A stretch of DNA of 30,000 bases. Source: Bigelowiella natans CCMP2755. Its lineage: Eukaryota > Cercozoa > Chlorarachniophyceae. Below, piece after piece: positions 22,493 through 30,000 of this stretch. Location of the stretch: contig ADNK01000005.1 in the NCBI GenBank assembly GCA_000320545.1, positions 1-30,000 on the forward strand, read 5' to 3'. The notes under the pieces are model-generated. The model was given only the letters and a program-made list of their open reading frames with translations. It ran no database searches and was not told the origin of the DNA. A program made the position numbers and the translations under genes. Position 1 is the stretch's first letter. Every line of letters starts with the position of its first letter.

Positions 22493-24815
22493 ATGGAAGC
22501 AGAGAAGGAGCAAGAGAGAAGCGAGTCCCGAGGAACCGACGGACGTAGCAACCTCGGAAGTACTAGCAGTATAATGTCTCGATCCCCAATGGCTGTTGAT
22601 GAAAATGAAGGCAGGAAACAGAAGGTTCGTAAACAATTCGTATCAGAGCTGGAATTTCTGAGTAGTCCGGTGCGTATTATCAATTTAGACTCCACCAAGT
22701 GACGATCACGGGAATAAGACAACAGAAACTCCGAAGAAACAGAAACTTTGGTATCCATCGAGTTTCTCTGCCCCATAACACCCTACATTTCCCTATTTTG
22801 GTATTGTAGTATTTTCCTTCGTTCCTCGTCTTCTCATTCCCGAAAACAGTGTCTGAATCAAAGACAACTTTCGATTATCTTTTTATGCTGAGTGGTTGCT
22901 GCCATAAGCAAGAATGTTGATATCGTAATCTGATCTCTCTTATTTTCCCCACCAATTTTGCAAAGTTCTACAGTAGTAAAATCTCCTGCCCAACGCTTGT
23001 CATCTGCTCCACTTGTAGAAGTATTTACCTTCACTATTGAGGCTTTTCCAGAAAGTCTCTCCCTCCCCAGATTGGTGAATAATCCATATCAAAACATATA
23101 CTACTATATGTGCAGCATGAAGAGTAGAGTTGCGATGCAAATTTGGATCTTGAACGCAGAAACAATGAGAGGATACCAAAAAGTCGTTTCTGTTGGTCTA
23201 CCTGCTCTTATTTATCGTCGTTATGTTCGTTATATATCATGCGGGGGTGTTCAAAGTCCCTCGTTTGCAAGTCCTGGAATACGGTTGCTCGAAACCCAAA
23301 CCTTTGGATGATAGCTTACACTACGAGGTAAGTGAGGAAGGGGCGACGGGGAACGAATCACATCGAAATTATGGAGTCCTTGCCAATGTGGGAGGAGGGA
23401 GGGGAGGGAGAGAAGGATGATATGTAAATACATTCCTGCTTTATTTTTTTCTATCCCCACCACCCAACAGATTTCCACGTGCCTTTAAACTAAGTCTGAA
23501 GAAGCTCCGTGAGGAGACCGCTGATGAGTCTAAAGGAGGCAAAAAATCAAAGGGGGATGATAAGAATACCGACAGTGATGATATGAAAATAAAAATAGAC
23601 GGCAGCGGGAAAGAAGCGAGGAATAGCAGCACAGAGGGAGGGACAAGCACGCAAAGTGGCAGTGGCGGTAGTAGCATGGAGACGGAGGGGGAAACTACAG
23701 AGGAGACAGAGGAGAAGTTGGGCGGTGAAGAAAGCGATGTAAGCGACAGTGAGGAAAAGGAAGAAGAAGAACTTGATAAAATGCCCCCAGCAACACCAGC
23801 GGAAATCCGAGTCATCATGGTCTCCAAACACAACCCATGAGGGGTGGGGGGAAGGGGGGGGAGGATATGAAATTATTTTAATAAGGGCGGATGAAAAATA
23901 CGAAATTTTAAATTTGCTAGAAATGGTGGTGGCTACTAGGAAGGGGGGCAAGCGATGATGATTCGGTTTGATGGAGCAGTAAATTATATACAGTACACTG
24001 CCCTAATAATCAATATACTTAATGATGTTTTCATGCTCTTCTTCTTTTCAGAGATCCTCCAATGCACGTACACGCGTCGAAACACTCACAAAACAGGTAT
24101 CACGCTTTCTTCTTTCCCCCCCCTGTCTTATTCCTTCCTTTTTGTATTGAGCTTTCACACATCACAAACAATGATCGGTCACTGCCATCTAATCCCATAC
24201 CATGAGATGCTAATTACCCAAATCTGCGAGTTCTTGAAATCGTCCAATGCCCCCCCCCCCCCGAGAGAGTACTGACAAAGAAATTGCACACAGGCTCTGA
24301 TATATAAGAAGGCTGCACGCCATGTGGAGGAGATGCGCCAAAAGGGAAACGAGAAGTAAAACAAAGCACACGAAGCTTCAATAAAAATGATGTTGATGTT
24401 GATTTGATCATCACCAACATCATCCTTATCATTAACAGTATCATTATGATCTTACAGTCTATCTCCACCTCCTCCTCTCCTCCTCCTCCTATTAACTCGA
24501 CTACTATTTCCATCGCTCTACTGCTGGTGGTGGTATCGTACAGATTCAAGGAGGGGAAATTGGAAGATGCGCTGCGTACATACCATGACGGATTTGAGCG
24601 CGGAGAGAAAGCACTCACGTAAGGAATGGAGAAGGGGGGGGAAGGGAGGTTGAGGAGCGGATCTTATCACCAACAATGTTCCTGATTGTTGAAAAGAAGA
24701 AGAAGAAGATGATGATGATGATGACAACGATGATGATGGTGATCATGAAAGTGCAGCATTAAAAGCAGAACATCGCCTATATGGATATATGTATGTAATA
24801 TATTTGTATTGTGTG

Positions 24816-24859
<44 letters not shown>

Positions 24860-25328
24860 GGTCTAGTCGTAGCAATGATACGTGCAGAGGCACCATGGAG
24901 AGTGAGTGAATTTATCAGATGTTATTCCTGCTACCTGCTGCCACTGTGTCGTTTCAGGACAAATCGTGTTCTTTAACCACCATCATCGCATGTATTCTTG
25001 GGGATGTTGCTGCTATTTTGATGCACAGCAGATATTTGTAGCAGCAGCAGTAGTAGTAGTAGTAGTAGTAGTAGTTGTGAATATTAGTAGCAGTATGTGG
25101 TGTCATCACTTCATCATTATCACGATGTTGGTCGCCGTTCCCTAATGTTTCTGATCTCCTCTTCCCACTTCCTTCGGTGTTTGGACTGTAAAAAGATAAC
25201 GCTCGTAATGAAGGATAGGAGTGCTTTCGCATTGCTGTACGTTGGCTTTGTGCGAGAGGGGGGGTGGGGTGGGGGGATATTGAAAATATAAATTTAGATA
25301 TTTGCCGTCAGTGACGGTATACTACGGG

Positions 25329-25361
<33 letters not shown>

Positions 25362-26542
25362 TGTCTGTTGTGTTGTTTGAGTGTTGCGCTATCTGTCTGA
25401 GGTAGGCTGTTTGTTTGTCCCCCTCCTCCTCCTCCTCCTCATTATCATCATCAGCTTTGGAGAGCTCAATAGAAAGATACAGAAAAGAATTCGCCAGGCT
25501 TTACAACATGTCCTCCTCCTCCTAATCCTTTTCCTCAAAACGCACAATAAAATCGAAGGGATCCAACAACTGCATGCATACATGCAGAGAAAATACAACG
25601 ACAGAATGAACTTATGTCCCCTCTTTTTTTATTTCGGCCCCTCCTCCTCCTCCTCCTCCTCCTCATCTTTCTCCTCTTCCCACTTCTTTATGTGGCCAAC
25701 CACGTGATATTATTATCATCCATCGTGTGTTGTCGTCGTCATCGTCCTCAGGTCATCCCACGCATCAGTCTTGTGCGACACTCAGACGTTCCAGTGGAGG
25801 GGGTGGGAGTCGGTATACATACACAATAACAACACTGATACGTAGTACGACACACGACTTGCTGCAGCAATGAATGACAAGGGGGGGGAGGAGGAGGAGA
25901 AGGAGGAGGAGGAGGAGGAAACAGGGGAGAGAGAGTGTATAGCTGCTGGTCATCAACATCTTCGATTGTCCTCATCATTGCCCTCCTTGTATGGGGAGAA
26001 AACAGATGCTCACCAATGTCTTTGATATCATCACTGCCTTCCTCCTCCTCCTCAGCATCATCATCTTCTTCTTCGTTATCGTCATTATCATCATCATCAC
26101 CATTCATTTCATCGCTTCTATATAATGTGATGAGCAGGCACCATTCTTAGATCAAACCGTGACATGGGCGGCTCGATATTCGACGACTCCTCCGTTATTC
26201 TCTACCAGCATGAGCGTGGCGAAGTAGTAGAAACAACATCAATCATCATCAATTATCCGATGATACCTTCGTCGTCGCCACGACACCATAATTTACGTGG
26301 AAGTCACACTTTTTTTTGAGCCGTGCAACAGGAAAAACGCTATGTATTGACGCAGAACAGCATATCTATCATTTTTGCAATTTCCTATCAGTTGTTTTGA
26401 GAAAACAGATCAATAGAAAAGGGGAGGGGAGAGAGAGAGAGAAGGAGAGAAAGGAAGAGCATTAGAGAAGAAATATCTGTTGTTATTCCTCCTCCTCCTC
26501 CTCCTCCGTGTGTCATTAAATGTGTGTATGTCGTTCATCGTC

Positions 26543-26577
<35 letters not shown>

Positions 26578-26699
26578 GATTACTGCATGTTGCTGCATTC
26601 AAAGGGTTGCCAAGGTATCGTCCTAAACAAACGTGCGACGATGCCAGACGGAAAGACCAGACGAATGGGAGGTGGGTTTGTGTAAAACTCTGAACATAT

Positions 26700-26732
<33 letters not shown>

Positions 26733-26850
26733 AGAAAATAGTGAGTAGCAGTTGTAGTAGCAGGGTGGATGAAAAAGCAGCTGTAATCTATCCTGTGACT
26801 CCATTTTGGCGTATTCTGATGCTGCTGCTGCTGCTGCTGTTTCTGCCATT

Positions 26851-26885
<35 letters not shown>

Positions 26886-27108
26886 CATCACCAGGTCCTG
26901 TGGATCCAACAAGCGAAGTGTATCTACATAACGTACCCGATCTACCGGATGCAAAACGTGTCATGGAGGGCGTTTACTGGGGGGGGGTAAATACTTCATA
27001 AGCCATGAGAAAAGTGTCGCTGATTTGCAGTTATTGATTGAAATAGATTCTAGTGCTAATGGAAGGTGCTCTTTCTGTCGCCCCCACCCCCCCATGTAGT
27101 ATATATTG

Positions 27109-27143
<35 letters not shown>

Positions 27144-27777
27144 CAGGATATCGAAGAAGCAAAGAGGCGGGAGGGAGCAAGAATCGAAACTTTCTACGGC
27201 TACGCTGCATGGTTTGATGGTATTATTATCCGTAATCATTGCTGTTGTTGTTGTTGTTGTTGTTGTTGTTGTAACTTCTGGGCGAGATTAGTCTCCCTTT
27301 GATACTTATGATAAGATTAGAATATCTGATAATGAACGTTTCTTTCGTGTTGACTCGTCGTATGTCAAGCTCGTTAACATGTTACCGACACTAGCAATTC
27401 TGCGACGATGCTAACCGTCGTTGTCGTCGTCGTCGTCGTTGTTGTTGTTGTTGTTGTTTCTGTTGCATGCTGCTTCCGTGCACTGCCTACCTACGTACAG
27501 GCCAACTCGATGGCGAGATACGTAACGAAGATTGGACTTGGACGAACGACGTAGATTAATCGAAATTTTAAGCGAAAATAAATAATGATTCTGCCTGTCC
27601 TTTGGCGCGGCTAGCACCACAGAAATCATCAGTGCCATTACTGGGACCTTTATAGTTATATAATACACACACTCATATGGAGGACGAGCATGATATTCGT
27701 TAGAGTGAGGCCTGAAGTGACTATACAAGTTGTATTCTGCGGGTCTTTTTTCCTTCCTGGCGTGTCTCTGCAACACA

Positions 27778-27815
<38 letters not shown>

Positions 27816-28063
27816 GCATATATTAAGACCGTGATGAATCAAGGAGAGCCTGAGTGTGCCTTTTGCAGGTTACTGCAGATATTGTGTTCAGCTCCAACAA
27901 CGACGCAACGATGAGGGTTGGGGAAGAGGCAAAACGGGGGAGCTCGGAGGGGGGCACGGACGAAAAAGTAGTCGATGGTGAGGACGAAAAAGGTGTCCAC
28001 GGAGGGCTAGATGATAACCACGACAAGGATGACAATGAGGATGATGTAAAGAAGGTGAAATAG
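22493..28063 (+). CDS. F-box / TPR-like / AlgH (UPF0301) protein, 15 exons
   Basis: Exons 22493-22628, 22974-23020, 23128-23327, 23471-23819, 24052-24096, 24294-24355, 24544-24618, 25455-25509, 25752-25812, 26138-26223, 26605-26671, 26895-26986, 27147-27219, 27501-27550 and 27869-28063 chain in phase to 530 residues. Residues about 77-121 fit an F-box (IPKSRFCWSTCSYL ... SLVCKSWNTVARNPNLW), which binds SKP1 in SCF ubiquitin ligases. Residues 129-244 are acidic and Ser/Lys-rich. Residues 270-305 fit a TPR hairpin (RQKGNEKFKEGKLEDALRTY). From about residue 340 an AlgH/UPF0301 domain is seen: SSVILYQHERGE, GIVLNKR, RMGGPVDPTSEVYLHN, GVYWGG, FYGYAAWFDGQLDGEI. The biochemical role of AlgH domains is poorly defined. 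The 836-base intron after 24618 is the weakest link: there could be two genes. Donors at 22629 and 25510 are weak. Confidence 0.65.
24821..24856. repeat. TA microsatellite
   Basis: It lies inside the long intron between the TPR-like exon and the next exon of the F-box/AlgH gene. TAG and ATG runs (24700-24725, 25040-25075) and TCA runs (25327-25361) lie in the same intron. Confidence 0.9.
27112..27141. repeat. TG microsatellite at a splice acceptor
   Basis: The run ends six bases before the GGGCAG acceptor at 27146 of the exon that carries the FYGYAAW part of the AlgH domain, so it takes the place of the polypyrimidine tract. Confidence 0.85.
27784..27812. repeat. TA microsatellite
   Basis: It lies in the last intron of the F-box/AlgH gene. 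Confidence 0.9.
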
Positions 28064-28105
28064 AAGCACCTGCTACGGCATACACAGTGTGAGAACAACG
28101 TAGAA

Positions 28106-28127
28106 CGGTGAATGTAAACTTTCACCG
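28106..28127. other. Hairpin downstream of the AlgH stop codon
   Basis: CGGTGAA and TTCACCG pair perfectly around an eight-base loop, 43 bases after the stop at 28063. It may be a 3' UTR structure or part of the repeat region. Confidence 0.5.
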
Positions 28128-28247
28128 CCATAGCTGCACTCCAGGTATGCATAGCGACAGCATTTATAAAGGGCATATCGGCTGCGCTGCAGAGCAATGG
28201 TTGATGGCAAATACTTGATGATCGCGCTCTAAGAATAATGTACATAT

Positions 28248-28500
28248 GAGACGGATGTAATGTATTGATTAAATCTTTCCAGTGGTCATCCTGATGTAGC
28301 TGTGCAAAGCTACGGGTACAGCGCTTGTGTTATGTCTATTTGTTTCTGCCATGCACGATGTGTTTCGTGCATGCCGAAAGCGCACTTTGGCGGTCAATGA
28401 TGTCGTGCATTGCGCACAGCAGTTCTTTCCTCTTTTTCGGTGTCAATAATTAGCAGCTTTGTCTCGTCGTTGCGGTCCATGATGGCGCTCAATTGGTTGT
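28248..28500 (-). repeat. Dispersed repeat, copy 3 (opposite orientation)
   Basis: It begins GAGACGGATGTAATG and includes GTCATCCTGATGTAGC and CAGCGCTT, matching copies 1, 2 and 4. After TTTGTTTC comes a local hairpin CATGCACG/CGTGCATG at 28350-28373. Similarity to the left window edge continues to about 28500. Confidence 0.75.
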
Positions 28501-28532
28501 AGCGCATTGTGCATATAACTTACAATGCGCTA
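28500..28532. repeat. Perfect 11-bp inverted repeat
   Basis: TAGCGCATTGT (28500-28510) is the exact reverse complement of ACAATGCGCTA (28522-28532), with an 11-base spacer. It sits at the end of repeat copy 3, so it may mark an element end. Confidence 0.85.
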
Positions 28533-28680
28533 GCGAGCAGCATCATAGCTCTACTACATGAAGCAAATGCAAACTTTAAATCGCATCATAGCGTGCTGTG
28601 AATCATGCAAAGAGGAAAATGTATTCAAAGAAGGCGTCACATCTAGCTAGCTAGACATGCTGCATAGAATAGCGCATAAG

Positions 28681-28800
28681 GAGACGGATGTAGTGAATGT
28701 TTTAATTATTTCGCATTGTCATCCTAATGTAGCTGCACAATGCTGCGGCTACAGCGCTTTAATTGTATCTGTTTGTTTCAGCCATCATGTGCAACATGCA
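28681..28800 (-). repeat. Dispersed repeat, copy 4 (opposite orientation)
   Basis: It has the same order as copy 3: GAGACGGATGTA, GTCATCCTAATGTAGC, GGCTACAGCGCTT, CTGTTTGTTTC. The outer stem is intact. The small hairpin after TGTTTGTTTC is CATGT/ACATG. Confidence 0.8.
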
Positions 28801-29251
28801 TTACAATTTGCTGCTACGTTTCGAGGGGCTACAGCGGCAGACTTGGGTGAAGCTGTACGTTCAAGTTTAATGAGAGTGCGGTTTATATGACGGTTACAGA
28901 AAGAATTTGGCATGCTGGCTTTATCTATAATGGAGAGAGCTTTGACACATGTACTGCTACGTACAAACACATGCCATCTATTTAGACATAAAATAGCAGA
29001 CTGTGATCATGATTTCCCATGACAAAAGTTTTCAGAGTCCATTGATCAAGTTGATCGCAGAGAACATCAGTGACAAACAAGTTGGGTGAGCAATATGGTT
29101 TTATCACAGCAGGCAACTATCCAATTCATTAGACTGCTGAATTTTGTATCCGTAGATGATATCGATCTCATTATCATCAAACAGCTTTCGGGTTAGTAGT
29201 AGTGCTCATAGAATCGGAGTTGAAAATATCATTAGCTGTCTCGAGGTCATC

Positions 29252-29369
29252 CTATACCATGTAAAAGAGAATGAGGTATTCCCCCACGTATTGAGCAGTT
29301 ACTATTAGAGACGATTGCTTCAAAATAGTGAGGAGGTAAGTTGGGGAGCGTTTCCGTATTGAAGTTATC

Positions 29370-29408
<39 letters not shown>

Positions 29409-29800
29409 CAACAACAACAACAAACAAATATAACCATGGCCCGTCCTCTCGTCACAATCTTAATAATTAATACCGTGAAAATCGCCTTTTCGTATTGATC
29501 TTTGATATGGACGTAAGACGCATCAGCACCGGTAGAGCTGCGCCCACGGATTTTTAGCGCGCTCAGTCGATTCTTGTAACGATCCTCCTGATCCAACTGC
29601 ACGCCTAAGCAACGAGATGAGTATGAGTATGGTGGTGAGAAATCGCGTCATTATCATCATCATCATCATCATCGTCGTCGTCGTCGTCATCATCTTCACT
29701 CATTGCTAATTGGAAGGACCGCACCACATCAACAAAATTCAAACAACTAGTCAACAATGAGAGGGGAAACCAGACACACAGGTCTACTCTCTCTGTATGT

Positions 29801-29835
<35 letters not shown>

Positions 29836-29896
29836 TATCATCACCATCTCTCTCCACAATTGGCGGACCGTCTACCATTGCTTGTGGCACGATATC
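29252..29896 (-). CDS. 3' part of an unrecognised gene, at least four exons, 5' end missing
   Basis: Exons (minus) 29896-29845, 29746-29700, 29604-29474 and 29317-29252 chain in phase (1-2, 2-1, 1-0, 0-stop). The clearest exon, 29604-29474, reads VQLDQEDRYKNRLSALKIRG and AYVHIKDQYEKAIFT-like sequence (SYVHIKDQYEKAIFT), typical of a charged helical protein. The last exon ends AQYVGEYLILFYMV. Microsatellites (CA 29373-29407, ATC runs near 29650 and 29800) fill the introns. I do not recognise a domain. Transcription runs leftwards from beyond or near the window edge. The 29896-29845 exon is also open in a second frame (DIVPQAMVDGPPIVERD), which does not match the next exon phase, so its frame is uncertain. 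Confidence 0.5.
29373..29422. repeat. CA microsatellite followed by AAC repeat
   Basis: It lies in an intron of the minus-strand gene at the right edge. Confidence 0.9.
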
Positions 29897-29943
29897 CTGG
29901 GAATGCGGTTGGTATGCATATAAGTGTGATGGTGGTTTTGGAG

Positions 29944-29963
29944 TAGCAGTGGTAGTAGTAGTC

Positions 29964-29994
<31 letters not shown>

Positions 29995-30000
29995 AAGTAA
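29944..30000. repeat. GTA trinucleotide tract at the window edge
   Basis: A nearly pure GTA/GTC run that continues to the last base. Confidence 0.85.

Larger units (their letters stand above)
28064..29251. other. Gene-free region with hairpins and two dispersed repeat copies
   Basis: No exon is supported. It holds a hairpin at 28106-28127, repeat copy 3 at 28248-28500, an inverted repeat at 28500-28532, and repeat copy 4 at 28681-28800. The stretch 28990-29251 shows nothing I can name. Open frames such as 28657-28890 are readings of the repeat. Confidence 0.6.

Noticed and set aside
24906-25145. Extra exons in the long intron of the F-box/AlgH gene, such as 24858-24899 (RSNDTCRGTME)
   Set aside because: A border fits, but no following exon restores the phase needed at 25455.
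25748-26107. Acidic and proline-rich minus-strand open frame
   Set aside because: It is made largely of CTC and ATC repeats and overlaps two plus-strand AlgH-gene introns and an exon. The middle (DIKDIGEHLFSPHTRR) looks protein-like but has no partner exon.
28657-28890. Open frame read as a 77-residue protein
   Set aside because: It lies inside dispersed repeat copy 4 and its composition follows the repeat.
1-30000. tRNA, rRNA, CRISPR arrays, insertion sequences with transposase
   Set aside because: No cloverleaf, conserved rRNA segment, spaced direct-repeat array or transposase reading was found by eye on either strand.

Overview
The window looks like nuclear DNA of a microbial eukaryote, probably an alga or another protist. 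Open frames are interrupted by GT-AG introns, several proteins carry eukaryotic domains (F-box, TPR, tudor-knot, PDZ, STN1-type OB fold), and there are no bacterial operons or ribosome binding sites. The lineage cannot be fixed from sequence alone. Microsatellites are very dense: TA, CA, GA and many trinucleotide runs. All gene models below were spliced by hand from GT/AG borders, reading phase and protein sense. Where exon phases chain without a break I treat this as the main support.

Layout. 1-290: a copy of a dispersed repeat and a TA run. 412-993 (-): small secreted cysteine-containing protein. 1294-5531 (+): divergent neighbour, a long serine-rich type I membrane protein. 5532-6478: repeats and a palindrome-rich island. 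6479-7914 (-) and 8433-9537 (+): a divergent pair with short introns, an STN1-like OB-fold/winged-helix protein and a SWSAP1-like RecA-fold protein. 9538-10554: repeat island. 10555-10833 (-): possible small membrane protein. 10964-17889 (-), probably extending to about 18902-19011: a 21-exon gene encoding tudor-knot, PDZ and tudor-like modules, with introns packed with microsatellites. 19122-21742 (-): a 12-exon histidine phosphatase with an altered active site. 22493-28063 (+): a 15-exon model joining an F-box, an acidic linker, a TPR-like hairpin and a complete AlgH/UPF0301 domain. 28064-29251: three hairpins and two more copies of the dispersed repeat. 29252-29896 (-): 3' part of a gene running towards or past the right edge.

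How they relate. The STN1-like and SWSAP1-like genes share one upstream region and would both act in telomere or recombination maintenance. The phosphatase and the F-box gene are also divergent. The tudor/PDZ protein would be a chromatin or scaffold reader. The most unusual items are the F-box/TPR/AlgH combination, the phosphatase lacking a catalytic arginine, the poly-serine tracts built from four different trinucleotide repeats, and a repeat family that keeps a stem-loop position while the loop sequences change.
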